Source: CAYYJR01 sp964472305 (GTDB taxonomy: Bacteria; Armatimonadota; Hebobacteria; CAIYQO01). From it: 64,000 nucleotides of DNA. The DNA lies in the NCBI GenBank assembly GCA_964472305.1, contig CAYYJR010000018.1:1-64000 (forward strand), in the 5' to 3' direction. This document shows, piece after piece, positions 15,550-24,789 of this stretch (position 1 is its first letter; the number at the start of each line of letters is the position of its first letter). The notes under the pieces are model-generated. The model saw nothing but the letters and a program-made list of their open reading frames with translations, searched no databases and had not been told where the DNA came from. The position numbers were made by a program, and so were the translations under genes.

Positions 15550-17442
15550 TCAGGCCGTCGCGGCGACCACTTCGGGTTGCGGTTTTTCACCGCCGTACAG
15601 GATGAACTGTACTTCCTCGCTGGAAAGGCTTTCCTTTTCCAGCAGCACGATCACGATCTGTCGTGCTTGTTCGGCATATTTGCGCAGGATATCGCTGGCG
15701 CGCGAGTAGCACTCTTCCACCAGCCGTTGCACTTCGCCGTCGATGCGTTGCGCGGTTTCCTCGGAATAGTCGCGATCTTCCATAATATCGCGACCCAGGA
15801 ATACCTGCGACTGGCGTTTCCCCAGTACGCGCGGCCCCAACGTTTCGCTCATGCCGAATTCCATGATCATCGCCCGCGCGAGCCCCGTCGCGCGCTCAAG
15901 GTCGTTGTGCGCGCCGGTGGTCACTTCGCTGAAGACCAGTTCTTCCGCGGCGCGTCCGCCGAGCAGCACGGTGATGTCATCCATCAACTCGCTGCGCGTC
16001 GTCAGGTATTTATCCTCCAACGGCAGGCTGAGGGTGTAACCCAGCGCCTGTCCGCGCGGCAGGATCGAGACCTTGTGCAACGGGTCCGCGTTGGGCAGCA
16101 GTTCCGCCAACAGCGCGTGGCCCACTTCATGATTGGCAATGATCGTCTTCTCTTTGTCCGAGATCAGCCGGCTGCGGCGTTCCGGTCCGGCAATCACCCG
16201 GTCGATGGCGCTTTCCAAATCGGCCATCTCAACCTGCACTTTATTCTGACGTGCAGCCATCAACGCGGCTTCGTTCAGCATGTTGGCCAGGTCGGCGCCG
16301 GAGAATCCGGGCGTCCGTCGGGCCAGCACTTCCAACGAGACATCGTCCGCGACCGGCTTGCCTTTGACATGGACACCCAGGATCGCCTGGCGGCCTTTAA
16401 CATCCGCATTGTCCACCACCACACGTCGGTCGAAACGACCCGGGCGCAGCAGCGCCGGATCCAGCACGTCTGGTCGGTTGGTCGCGGCGATCAGGATCAC
16501 ACCACTATTCGGATCGAAGCCATCCATCTCCACCAGCAACTGGTTCAGCGTCTGTTCGCGTTCGTCGTGTCCGCCGCCAAAGCCGGCAAAGCGCTGGCGA
16601 CCCACCGCATCGATCTCGTCGATGAAGATGATGCAGGGTTTATGGGCTTTCGCCTGTTCGAACAAATCACGAACGCGCGAGGCACCCACGCCCACGAACA
16701 TCTCGACGAAATCCGAACCGCTGATATGAAAGAACGGCACGCCGGCCTCGCCGGCAACGGCGCGGGCCAACAGCGTCTTCCCCGATCCCGGAGGACCCAG
16801 CAACAGCACGCCTTTGGGAATGCGGGCACCGAGCGCCGAGTATTTCTTCGGGTTCTTCAGGAAATCGACGATTTCCACCAGTTCCTGTTTAGCTTCTTCC
16901 ACCCCGGCGACGTCATCGAACGTGACGCGCTGCGCGGCGTTGCTCATGCGCTTGGCGCGACTGCGTCCAAACGAGAGCGCCTGGTTACCGCCGCTCTGGG
17001 CTTGGCGCATGATGAACACCCAGAAGCCGATGAACAAAGCAGCCATCAGCACCATACTCAAAATATTCGCCACTACGCCTTCCGGCACGCGACCTTGCTT
17101 CACATTAAACGTGAAGCTGGTTTTTGCGCCTTCGGCCTGCAGTTTGGCGCGGGCGACCTTCAATTCTTCTATTAATGTGGTTTGGTCGTTTACCCAGTGC
17201 GCAATATAGCGCTCCCCAACGACTTTCGTCCTCCCCGGATTCTCAAGGGGTTTGCGCAGCAGACCGGAGACTTGCGTGCCTTGAATATCAACCGAGACGA
17301 TATCGCCATCCTCGAGCTTCGTCATGAACTCGGAGGTTTTCAGCATGGTGGTGCTGTTGCTTTTCTGGACACTCGACGCCCAGAGCAACAGCAGTGATAG
17401 CACGACCACCAGCACAATGACATGTTTATAGTACTTCGCCAA
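15550..17442 (-). CDS. ftsH: ATP-dependent zinc metalloprotease FtsH
   Basis: A 630-residue membrane-bound AAA protease that degrades misfolded or regulatory membrane and cytoplasmic proteins as a hexamer. A first membrane helix (residues 8-24) is followed by a periplasmic domain of about 100 residues and a second helix (about 122-145). The AAA module has Walker A GPPGSGKT, Walker B CIIFIDEIDAVGRQR and SRH ATNRPDVLDPALLRPGRFDR. The M41 protease has the zinc site HEVGH. The start is TTG 17442, placed eight bases behind GAGGAGG. Length and domain order match the family. It stands as a single-gene unit with its own promoter and terminator. Confidence 0.97.
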   Translation of the reverse strand: MAKYYKHVIVLVVVLSLLLLWASSVQKSNSTTMLKTSEFMTKLEDGDIVSVDIQGTQVSGLLRKPLENPGRTKVVGERYIAHWVNDQTTLIEELKVARAKLQAEGAKTSFTFNVKQGRVPEGVVANILSMVLMAALFIGFWVFIMRQAQSGGNQALSFGRSRAKRMSNAAQRVTFDDVAGVEEAKQELVEIVDFLKNPKKYSALGARIPKGVLLLGPPGSGKTLLARAVAGEAGVPFFHISGSDFVEMFVGVGASRVRDLFEQAKAHKPCIIFIDEIDAVGRQRFAGFGGGHDEREQTLNQLLVEMDGFDPNSGVILIAATNRPDVLDPALLRPGRFDRRVVVDNADVKGRQAILGVHVKGKPVADDVSLEVLARRTPGFSGADLANMLNEAALMAARQNKVQVEMADLESAIDRVIAGPERRSRLISDKEKTIIANHEVGHALLAELLPNADPLHKVSILPRGQALGYTLSLPLEDKYLTTRSELMDDITVLLGGRAAEELVFSEVTTGAHNDLERATGLARAMIMEFGMSETLGPRVLGKRQSQVFLGRDIMEDRDYSEETAQRIDGEVQRLVEECYSRASDILRKYAEQARQIVIVLLEKESLSSEEVQFILYGGEKPQPEVVAATA

Positions 17443-17487
17443 TACGCGTCCTCCTCAAAACGGGGGGATCAGCCCCCACGGGGTCAC

Positions 17488-17515
17488 ATTATAGCATAAA
17501 GCGTCTAAATGAAAA
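17488..17515 (-). promoter_or_regulatory. ftsH promoter
   Basis: On the minus strand a perfect TATAAT (17488-17493) lies 16 bases after TTTTCA (17510-17515), a partial -35. The predicted leader of about 40 bases contains a G/C-rich hairpin, CCCC-rich against GGGG-rich, just before the ribosome site. Confidence 0.5.
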
Positions 17516-17655
17516 CACCCGTTCGGTAAAATTTCATTTCTGCAAGATATGGACTGCCGGTCCGGCCGGTCGCCGCCGAATAGCCCGGAGTAGTATTCCC
17601 CAAATCCGGGGGGGTTATACGACATCGGCGATCGAATCGTCCGATCAGCACCGGC

Positions 17656-18105
17656 TCACCCGGCTCGCGCCGGCACATCCACCGTGCCCGCCGCGAGCGT
17701 AATGCCGATCCACGCCTCAGTCTCTTCATTGCGGCCGATGGTGAGAATCACGCGTCCGGAGTTACCGCGGAACAATGCGTAATCCATCCGGCCTTTCGCG
17801 CGTCCGCCGTTGCGCACGCGTCGCACACGGTGTGCGCCACCGCGATAGAGCATCACGAACAATTCCTGCTCATGCACGAAACTGGTGAGCAACGGGCATA
17901 GCCAGTCCTGCGACAACCGTTGCAACAGCATCAGGTGCGGCTCCGACTGAATGGCAAGCAACCAGCGCTCATGCGCGGGTGTCGGACCCACCAGATGAAC
18001 CAGGTCCAGACGGAAATCTATTTCGTGGAATGAGGAACTCTCTTCCACATGGTAACGTTGACCATCCACCATCACGGTGGTGCCAGGTGCGATATCGAGG
18101 ATCAT
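17656..18105 (-). CDS. Hypothetical protein, DUF4178-like
   Basis: A 149-residue protein with no signal peptide or membrane segment. It opens MILDIAPGTTVMVDGQRYHV, followed by alternating strands (FRLDLVHLVGP, ERWLLAIQSEPHLMLLQRL, QELFVMLYRGG) that suggest a small beta-barrel. The opening resembles DUF4178 domains, which occur alone or fused to other domains and have no assigned function; this match is from memory and moderate. The start ATG has no strong ribosome site. It stands between ftsH and an MFS gene on the same strand, 214 bases from the ftsH start, with no context that indicates a role. Confidence 0.6.
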   Translation of the reverse strand: MILDIAPGTTVMVDGQRYHVEESSSFHEIDFRLDLVHLVGPTPAHERWLLAIQSEPHLMLLQRLSQDWLCPLLTSFVHEQELFVMLYRGGAHRVRRVRNGGRAKGRMDYALFRGNSGRVILTIGRNEETEAWIGITLAAGTVDVPARAG

Positions 18106-18340
18106 GGCATCCGATCTTCGCGGCAGGCCGCGCTGTGTTAACCGAGCAATGTGATCTAGTCTTCTTTCATTTCGCGATGGCGTAGCAATCGCCTGCTAAC
18201 ATTCCGGCATTTTTCTTCCGGTTTTCCGGCGCGATAGTCCATATCATAACAGGCTGTGTCCGTTTTGCCGACACCGGGGGCTGGCATACGCGGCGAGCAT
18301 CTGTTCGCGTCGCGATGGACCGATCGGTTTGAGGTGTATC

Positions 18341-19687
18341 TTACTCATCAGCGAGCTGTCCAAGGTCCGGATGCGGGGGATGCGGCGGATGATGTGGCGT
18401 TTCACGCGGTTCGCGCAGTGCGCCGCTAAGGAGATATGCATAAAACAAGAACAGCGTGGCGATCAGGAAAATGGTGGAGTAACCGAGTCGTTGCAGCAGC
18501 AATCCCCCAATCATTGGCAGGATAACCGCCGGGAGATTCAGCGCATTGGAAACGGCGATATACGCCGGGCGATCATGCTCGGGCGCGATTTCCAGTAAAA
18601 AATTCGTCACTGTCATCCAGGTGCCGCTGAGAAGACTGCCGAAGCCGAGAAACGTTGGGATGAAAGCCATGTAGAGCAACCAGGCCGGCAGCAAAGGCGC
18701 CAGGATCCCAGCCAGCGCCGCCGCCAGCGGTACCAGCGCATGGGTGAAAGCCAGCGCGCGCAACACCAGTCGATTGCCGTAGATATCCCCCAGATGGCCC
18801 CAGATCGTATTGCCGATGATCATGCCCATTGTCTGCACGGCGAGGAATACGCCGGTCGCTAACGAAACGGTGTTTGCCATACCGGCATGATAGCGTTGCA
18901 GCAATTCAACGACATACAGAATGTAAAACGGCGCGGGGAGCACCGCAAACCCGAACAGCGCCTGCAGCAGGATCAGCAGGCGAAACTGCGGCATGTCGCG
19001 CAACAGGTTGGGAATATCGCGAATCAATGCTCGCGTCGAATACTGCTCCTCGTGCGGCGGGCTGGGCGGCTCGCGCAGCATCCCCAGCGAGACGGTGGAT
19101 ACCACCAGCGAGGCAAACGCCATGAGGAACAGCACGCCGTATCCGGTCGGAAACGGCAGGTTGCGGTGATTGAGCACCTCACGCACCAGCACTCCGGCTA
19201 GAATGCCCAGGATGCCGCCCAGCACATGCATCGCGGCAAACAGGCGACCGCGGCGGGTAGCGGGAACCGTCTTCCCCAGCATGTCTACCCAGGGAACGAT
19301 AGAGAATCCCTCACTGATCCAGAAGGCGAAGTAGGCGAGTAAGATGGCGCCGAGAGCGAGGGTGGGGGAGCCGGGCAGCATGAGCAGCACGAATGCAGGC
19401 CATAGCAGCAACAACCGCCCGGGGATGACGGCAAGAAAATAATAGGGTTTGCGCAACGCTTTGCCGGAGACGATGCTGGCGGAGATGAGTTGCGGCCATC
19501 CTTGACCGGCATACCGTAAACTGATGATCAGGCTGGCGAGGAACGGAGAGCCGGAGAGCGATTGGATGAGCACCGGTAGCACGGTCGTGCTATCCAGCAA
19601 GGCTGTCGAGAACATCCATAACGATGTTTCAACAACCCACAGGCGGTAATTCCACCGGTAGTGCTGATTTCCGTGTGCGCCGTTCAT
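18341..19687 (-). CDS. Major facilitator superfamily transporter
   Basis: A 448-residue protein with about twelve membrane helices and a central cytoplasmic loop (EPPSPPHEEQYSTRAL, about residues 210-225), the MFS layout. The motif-A-like loop GNTIWGHLGDIYGNRLVLR (about 290) lies at the start of the second half. MFS carriers move small solutes by proton or sodium coupling; nothing here shows the substrate. The start overlaps the stop of the upstream exported-protein gene by four bases (ATGA), so the two are translationally coupled and probably work together. The His/Pro-rich C-terminal tail (HHPPHPPHPDLG) could bind metal, but this is only a composition remark. Confidence 0.88.
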   Translation of the reverse strand: MNGAHGNQHYRWNYRLWVVETSLWMFSTALLDSTTVLPVLIQSLSGSPFLASLIISLRYAGQGWPQLISASIVSGKALRKPYYFLAVIPGRLLLLWPAFVLLMLPGSPTLALGAILLAYFAFWISEGFSIVPWVDMLGKTVPATRRGRLFAAMHVLGGILGILAGVLVREVLNHRNLPFPTGYGVLFLMAFASLVVSTVSLGMLREPPSPPHEEQYSTRALIRDIPNLLRDMPQFRLLILLQALFGFAVLPAPFYILYVVELLQRYHAGMANTVSLATGVFLAVQTMGMIIGNTIWGHLGDIYGNRLVLRALAFTHALVPLAAALAGILAPLLPAWLLYMAFIPTFLGFGSLLSGTWMTVTNFLLEIAPEHDRPAYIAVSNALNLPAVILPMIGGLLLQRLGYSTIFLIATLFLFYAYLLSGALREPRETPHHPPHPPHPDLGQLADE

Positions 19688-20781
19688 TTTCCCCGCACAG
19701 CCCCAGGCGGTGACGTCTGCGGCTGTGGCGGCGATGGGACGGCGTGTTCCAATGCAAGATACGAATAACGGCGATTGCTGCGCGCCTGGCTCGTTTCAAC
19801 AGTCATGACGATCTCACTGCGCGTGATCAGTTTACGCGCCAGATCCAGATAGAGATGCAGCACGGCATGCTGTTCCGGAAAGGTGAGTACCACCTTCATC
19901 CCCTCGTCCTTGGTCGGCAACAGGGTCAGGTAGTCCACCTCCGGGGAGATGAGTGAGTCACCGAGCATCATGCGCGCCACCGGATCGTCCTGCAACTCTG
20001 GAGCGCTGTCAATGGTTAGGGCATCGCCGATCGGCCGTGTTTCCTCCGGATTTCCCGGACGCGTGACAACCAGTACGCCGTTTTTCGTCGCGATCGACAG
20101 CCCGGTCACCTGTTGCGCCATGGCGGTGACCGACAACCGGGTGGGACGGGTGAAATCCACCGTCCAGCGTATCGGTGTCATCTGCCGGGGCTTTTCGTTT
20201 GCTTCACGCGTTTCGATCTGTTGGTCGATGGTATACGCGACATGCTGTGCGGAGCAATATGTATCGGCAACTTCGTCCAGCAGGCGGATGATCTGCTGCT
20301 CGCGCGCGGTGTATTCCCGTGGCGGGATGGGGAAACGTTTTACGCGCTGCAATAGCAGGTGCGCGTCTTGCGTGCCAGGGGTGAGGGTGACAATGCGGCA
20401 GTCGCTTATCGTACCGCTGAACAGCATGATTTCACCGGTGTCTTTATTCGTGGTGCGCTGTACATTGATGCCCAGCCGTTTGCTGTAAAACGCGAGGATT
20501 TCGTCGCTCGCTTGCGTGACCGACATGCGGATATAGGTATATTGCAGCATATCGCGGTTTTTCCGGTCGCGCAAGCGATATACGCCGGAATCCACCAGCG
20601 TGCCTTGCTCCCATGGCAGCATGTCAAGGTCGAGTTCCAGCACGCGCGTGCGGTACCACAGCATCACTGTGCCGTTCGGCGTCCCGATGGTCTCTTTTTC
20701 CGCCGGCGGCAGGCTGGGCGTAATCCCGAATCCTGCCAGGCAGAGCGCCAGCATACAGAGGCAGTACAGGCCATGTCGCAT
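19684..20781 (-). CDS. Exported protein, possibly DUF2092/LolA-like
   Basis: A 365-residue protein starting at ATG 20781 behind GAGAGGA. Residues 1-20 (RHGLYCLCMLALCLAGFG) form a signal peptide. A first region (about 45-130) contains RMSVTQASDEILAFYSKRLG. A second (about 150-365) resembles DUF2092/outer-membrane lipoprotein-sorting folds: ARE-rich helix, then HVAYTIDQQIETREANEK, FTRPTRLSVTA and KVVLTFPEQHAVLHLYLD. A longer frame upstream to 20958 is Arg-rich and unlikely. The likely location is the periplasm or outer face. It overlaps the MFS gene by four bases. A carrier for a lipid or hydrophobic compound is conceivable; I do not assign a function. Confidence 0.65.
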   Translation of the reverse strand: MRHGLYCLCMLALCLAGFGITPSLPPAEKETIGTPNGTVMLWYRTRVLELDLDMLPWEQGTLVDSGVYRLRDRKNRDMLQYTYIRMSVTQASDEILAFYSKRLGINVQRTTNKDTGEIMLFSGTISDCRIVTLTPGTQDAHLLLQRVKRFPIPPREYTAREQQIIRLLDEVADTYCSAQHVAYTIDQQIETREANEKPRQMTPIRWTVDFTRPTRLSVTAMAQQVTGLSIATKNGVLVVTRPGNPEETRPIGDALTIDSAPELQDDPVARMMLGDSLISPEVDYLTLLPTKDEGMKVVLTFPEQHAVLHLYLDLARKLITRSEIVMTVETSQARSNRRYSYLALEHAVPSPPQPQTSPPGAVRGK

Positions 20782-21050
20782 GATCGTTCCTCTCCGGGGA
20801 TGGCTGCCATGCCGCGCCATCGCTATTTCTCTTTTCGCTCCGGCGGCGGCGCCTCCTTCCCGGCATAGTCGTCCATGAAGGCTCCCCGCAACAACGGCGG
20901 CATTTCGACACACCTGTCCGGTATGCATTTTCGCCGGAAATAGAGGAATCTTCGACAAGCGCGCGAAGATATAATAACATATGCACGTTGACAGCGTCGT
21001 GTGTCTTTGGTAGTGTGAGTGCGCATTTCCATGTTTTGAAAGCCAAACGT

Positions 21051-22622
21051 ATGGTCTATCGTAAAGCCGAGCACTGGTCGAGCCGCATCAGCGTCATCCT
21101 GGCCGTTATCGGCAGCGCTGTTGGTTTGGGGAATTTCCTGCGCTTTCCCAGCCAACTCGCGCTTTACGGCGGCGCCTACCTGATTCCGTATTTCTGCGCG
21201 TTGGTGCTGCTCGGTTTACCGTTGATGTGGCTGGAGTGGGCACTGGGACGCTACGGCGGCATCTGGGGGCGCCACAGCCTGCCCGGCATTTACGATCAAG
21301 TCACCCGGCGCCCTTGGGGTAAATATCTCGGTGTCCTCGGACTGTATCTCCCCTTCATCATCGTAGTCTATTATCTCTACGTCGAATCGTGGACATTGGG
21401 CTACACCTTCTTCTCCGCCCTGGGTGAACTCACGGAGGGATCGAAGCGCGCTGGCCTTTCGTATCTCAATCATTTTCTCGGCGATGGGGGTACCGGGGTT
21501 GTGCTGCCGGTGATTGCCCTCATCGTGCTGGCGATTACGCTGGCCATCAACTTCTATGTGGTCTACCGCGGGGTGGAAGCGGGCATCGAGAAGCTGAACA
21601 TGCTGGCCATGCCGCTGCTGTTCCTCGTCGCAGGCGGCCTGATGCTTTTTGTGTTGACGATGCCCGGCATCAATCACGCGTTAAATTACTACTGGGCGCC
21701 GGATCTGTCGAAACTGCACGAACCCGGCATCTGGCTGGCGGCCGCGGGACAGGTGTTCTTTTCCCTCAGTCTGGCACTCGGTGCCGTCATCAGTTATACC
21801 AGTTACCTGCGCAAGGATGACGACGTGGCGCTGGGGGGTCTCACCGCCGTCTCGGTGAATACCTTCGCGGAAGTGATCATCGGCGCCAGCATCGTCGCGC
21901 CCGTCGCCTTCCTGCTGATGGGTCCGGCCATCACGCAAGCCGTGGAGCACACACCGTTCACGCTCCCCTTCCTCGCCTTGCCGCTGCTGTTCCAACAGGT
22001 GCCGCTGGGGAAGACCGTCGGCGCGCTCTGGTTCCTGCTCCTCTTCTTCGCCGGCATCACTTCGTCGGTCTCGTTGCTGCAGCCGATTCTGGCGTTTTTT
22101 CAGGACGAGTTGGGGTGGGCGCGACGCAAAGCGACGCTGGTGCTGCTGGGATTGACGGTGATCTACCTGGGACCGGTGGTGCTGCTGCGGGGTCACCAGT
22201 TCCTCAATCAAATGGATTTCTGGGCGGTGCAGATTCTGCTGCCGTTAGGCGCGCTCATCGAAGTGCTGGTCTTCGTCTGGGTGCTGGGCATCGCGCGCGG
22301 GTGGGAAGGCATCACTTTCGGCGCCCATATTCGCGTGCCGCGCATCTTCAAGTTTATCCTGACCGTTATCACCCCGCTCTATCTGATTGGCATGCTGGGC
22401 TGGTGGGCATGGACAGACGCCGTGCCGGAACTGATGCTGCTCAATATCCCCGCCGCTGATCAACCGTACGTCATCGCCGCACGCGTGGTGATGGGTGTGG
22501 TCTTCCTGGCAATGATGCTGATGTTGCGTTTCGCCTGGATGCGCCGCCTCGACGCCGATGTGCCCGAAATTCGCGTACCCGAGACCATTCACTTCGAGGA
22601 GGAAACCGGCAGTGTCTCTTAG
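21051..22622 (+). CDS. Sodium-dependent transporter of the SNF/LeuT family
   Basis: A 523-residue, twelve-helix transporter. Helix 1 carries GSAVGLGNFLRFPSQ and helix 2 IPLMW-type GLPLMWLEWALGRYGG, nearly the LeuT substrate and Na+ site sequence. The helix 6 region (about 230-260) has GQVFFSLSLALGAVISYTSY, the unwound-helix segment that binds substrate. It imports amino acids with Na+ in the inner membrane. I start it at ATG 21051 (MVYRKAEHW), because the 21 residues added by the longer frame have no family counterpart. It is followed by a tiny overlapping membrane-protein gene like those paired with methionine/alanine importers, which points to hydrophobic amino acids as substrates. Confidence 0.93.
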   Translation: MVYRKAEHWSSRISVILAVIGSAVGLGNFLRFPSQLALYGGAYLIPYFCALVLLGLPLMWLEWALGRYGGIWGRHSLPGIYDQVTRRPWGKYLGVLGLYLPFIIVVYYLYVESWTLGYTFFSALGELTEGSKRAGLSYLNHFLGDGGTGVVLPVIALIVLAITLAINFYVVYRGVEAGIEKLNMLAMPLLFLVAGGLMLFVLTMPGINHALNYYWAPDLSKLHEPGIWLAAAGQVFFSLSLALGAVISYTSYLRKDDDVALGGLTAVSVNTFAEVIIGASIVAPVAFLLMGPAITQAVEHTPFTLPFLALPLLFQQVPLGKTVGALWFLLLFFAGITSSVSLLQPILAFFQDELGWARRKATLVLLGLTVIYLGPVVLLRGHQFLNQMDFWAVQILLPLGALIEVLVFVWVLGIARGWEGITFGAHIRVPRIFKFILTVITPLYLIGMLGWWAWTDAVPELMLLNIPAADQPYVIAARVVMGVVFLAMMLMLRFAWMRRLDADVPEIRVPETIHFEEETGSVS

Positions 22623-22710
22623 CGCGTTGCTGATGCTGTCGATCTCATGGGCGGTGATCATCATCGTCACGGCGTTTTGCTTGCTGCGCCTGGAGCAACG
22701 CCGCCGGTGA
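22612..22710 (+). CDS. MetS-like small subunit of SNF amino-acid importer
   Basis: A 32-residue single-helix protein starting at GTG 22612, inside the last codons of the transporter gene and eleven bases before its stop ends. GAGGAGG lies about ten bases upstream. The sequence starts MSLSALLMLSISWAVIII and ends with the basic tail LRLEQRRR, so it is a one-helix membrane peptide with the tail inside. MetS, the small subunit of the MetPS methionine/alanine importers, has the same opening, size and position after an SNF transporter. The assignment rests on this pattern, not on a search. Confidence 0.75.
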   Translation: MSLSALLMLSISWAVIIIVTAFCLLRLEQRRR

Positions 22711-22966
22711 CGATGCGCCGCGCGCCCGTCCTGTTCCCTGCTCGATACCCAAACGCTGATCATTGATCATTGCCGTCGAGGGTTTCATTTTTCGCACACA
22801 CGGGCATCCTCCTGATACACTGTTCAGCCGCGGCCTTTCGAACGAATCACCCCAGCACTGCCGGGGAACGCGCATTGCCTAACGGGTTGATAAAAAGTAA
22901 GCAACTGTTTTGACGAGATCCACGCGATGTGGTGCAGACTGCAAAAACAGCGGCTAAGTCAGTTTG

Positions 22967-23839
22967 ATGGAGCGTATAACCGAGATGCAAGCGATTCTGG
23001 TACGTTTTCAATATTTTCTGGGCACTCTCAATCCCTTTCACCCCGTGCGGGACGTTCCCATGTTCATCGTGGCGATCCTCCTCTCCATTGTGGTGTTCGT
23101 GGGGGTGATGTATCTGCTGCACCGGTTGCCGTCACTGGCGAAAAAGTGGCTGATCATCGGGATCACCTTCGTCGCCGGTCTATTTTTCCTGCTGGAATAT
23201 TTCCTGCCTACCCACGAGGTGAATGGCAGCCAGGTGAACGCCATCAACCTGATCGAGGAACCGGTCACTGATTTCGTGCAGATAATGATCGCCTGGACGA
23301 TCGGTCTCGGTATTGTCAGTTTGGCGATCGTGCACGGACGACGCCTCTTCCGGCGCCATGCAGGCTGGCATCACAGTCTGGCGTTTTTCCTGGCAATGTT
23401 CGCCATGTTGATCGCCGGATTTATCACGCACGGCGGTAAATCCGACCCGTCTCCCGCGCTGACGGTTTATAATTCATTATTCAGAGGATTGTTGATCAAT
23501 CTTGATTCGACCATGTTCGCGCTGCTAGCCTTCTATATCGCCTCTGCCGCCTATCGCGCCTTCCGCGTGCGCACACTGGAAGCGGGCCTGCTGATGGCGG
23601 CCGCGCTGCTGGTGATGCTGGGTTTCGTCAATTTTGGCGTCGCCATGACAAGTTGGATCAACCCTGATTCAATTTGGGGGTATCTGCGCATGGAGCGCTT
23701 GTCGTCCTGGCTGCTGAACTGGATCAACATGCCCGGCCAGCGCGCGGTGGGCATCGGCGTCGCGATCGGCGGACTGGCGATGGCGATGCGCATCTGGCTC
23801 AGTCTCGAACGCGGGGCGTTCTTCTCACAGGAGTCTTAA
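22967..23839 (+). CDS. Polytopic membrane protein A of three-gene cassette
   Basis: A 290-residue protein with about seven hydrophobic helices (near residues 25-45, 55-75, 105-128, 145-165, 180-200, 210-232 and 255-275) and short loops. I do not recognise the family. Polar residues inside helices (for example LINLDSTMFALLAFY) suggest transport or lipid handling rather than an inert anchor. The start is uncertain: TTG 22964, ATG 22967 and ATG 22985 are all open, with no strong ribosome site. The next gene begins two bases after its stop and the third overlaps the second, so the three proteins almost certainly work as one membrane complex. Confidence 0.8.
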   Translation: MERITEMQAILVRFQYFLGTLNPFHPVRDVPMFIVAILLSIVVFVGVMYLLHRLPSLAKKWLIIGITFVAGLFFLLEYFLPTHEVNGSQVNAINLIEEPVTDFVQIMIAWTIGLGIVSLAIVHGRRLFRRHAGWHHSLAFFLAMFAMLIAGFITHGGKSDPSPALTVYNSLFRGLLINLDSTMFALLAFYIASAAYRAFRVRTLEAGLLMAAALLVMLGFVNFGVAMTSWINPDSIWGYLRMERLSSWLLNWINMPGQRAVGIGVAIGGLAMAMRIWLSLERGAFFSQES

Positions 23840-23841
23840 AC

Positions 23842-24789
23842 ATGGGTGAGTTTTTTCGACGCCTGCAGGCCATCGATCGCCGATGGATCTATCTGGCGCT
23901 TTCCGCCGGATTGATCATCTCGTTGCTCCTTGGCAAGCCCGTCACGCCGGTAGTGATACCGCCCGTGCAGCAATTATACGACACAGTCAACCGCGCACCG
24001 TCGGCACCGCAGGATGGGAAGCTTATTCTGATCGGCATGACCTTTTCTTCCAGCACGCTGGGCGAGAGCGGCAACCAGGCGCGCGCGTTGCTGCGCCATC
24101 TGATGCTGACTCACAAACGCTTTGCCATCATTGCCATCAGCGAGCCGCAAGGCGCCACGCTGGGCAATGCCATCGCGACGGAACTGGCGAAGCAATACGG
24201 CTATACCTACGGAGTGGACTGGATCGATTTCGGCTACCAGATCGGCACGCTGGCTTTCTATAAATCATTCCCGAAAGACGTGCCCGGCACGGTGGGCGTG
24301 GACGGCGTTGAGGGGAAGCCGGTGGGTACGTTCCCTATTATGGCGAAGGTCAGGACGATCAACGATATTGCCATGCATATCGAGGTGACCGCCTCCGCCA
24401 GCGTGTTCGATTGGATCCAGATCGTGCAGCCGAGAACCGATCCGCGGTTGCAGATCGGTTATGCCTGCACCGGCGTGATGGCGACGGAGGCGTATCCCTT
24501 GCTGGATTCGGGACAGATGATCGGCATGCTGCCCGGACTGAAAGGCGCGGCGGATTACGAACGGCTGGTGGATGAGCTGGAAGCGCGCACCATCGCCGCC
24601 GGGAAAATCAAGTCCACTGTGCCGGCTGATCTGTCGGACATCCAGCTCTACCGGTCGGCCCGTACGTTGATGTTCACCCAGGGGATTGCCCACCTCATTA
24701 TCATTGCGTTCATTATTCTGGGCAACCTCGGCATGCTGCTGGCCCGCCGCCAGACCCCGCCCCTCGCAAAGGAGACCACGAATGGCTGA
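23842..24789 (+). CDS. Bitopic membrane protein B of three-gene cassette
   Basis: A 315-residue protein with one N-terminal helix (about 14-33) and one C-terminal helix (about 278-300) enclosing a soluble domain of about 240 residues. The domain alternates strands and helices: KLILIGMTFSSSTLGESGNQ, then ALLRHLMLTHKRFAIIAISE, GNAIATELAKQYGYTYGVDW and IMAKVRTINDIAMHIEVTA. This suggests a Rossmann-like fold. TGVMATEAYPLLDSGQMIGM and the glycine-rich LPGLKGAADYERLVDELEA precede the last helix. I do not recognise the family. CAGGAG precedes ATG 23842. It is coupled to protein A (two-base gap) and to protein C (eight-base overlap). A ligand-sensing or scaffold role in the complex is inference. Confidence 0.85.
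   Translation: MGEFFRRLQAIDRRWIYLALSAGLIISLLLGKPVTPVVIPPVQQLYDTVNRAPSAPQDGKLILIGMTFSSSTLGESGNQARALLRHLMLTHKRFAIIAISEPQGATLGNAIATELAKQYGYTYGVDWIDFGYQIGTLAFYKSFPKDVPGTVGVDGVEGKPVGTFPIMAKVRTINDIAMHIEVTASASVFDWIQIVQPRTDPRLQIGYACTGVMATEAYPLLDSGQMIGMLPGLKGAADYERLVDELEARTIAAGKIKSTVPADLSDIQLYRSARTLMFTQGIAHLIIIAFIILGNLGMLLARRQTPPLAKETTNG

Noticed and set aside
15577..17175. 532-codon plus-strand open frame opposite ftsH
   Set aside because: Exact antisense of FtsH AAA and protease domains; codon-bias shadow.
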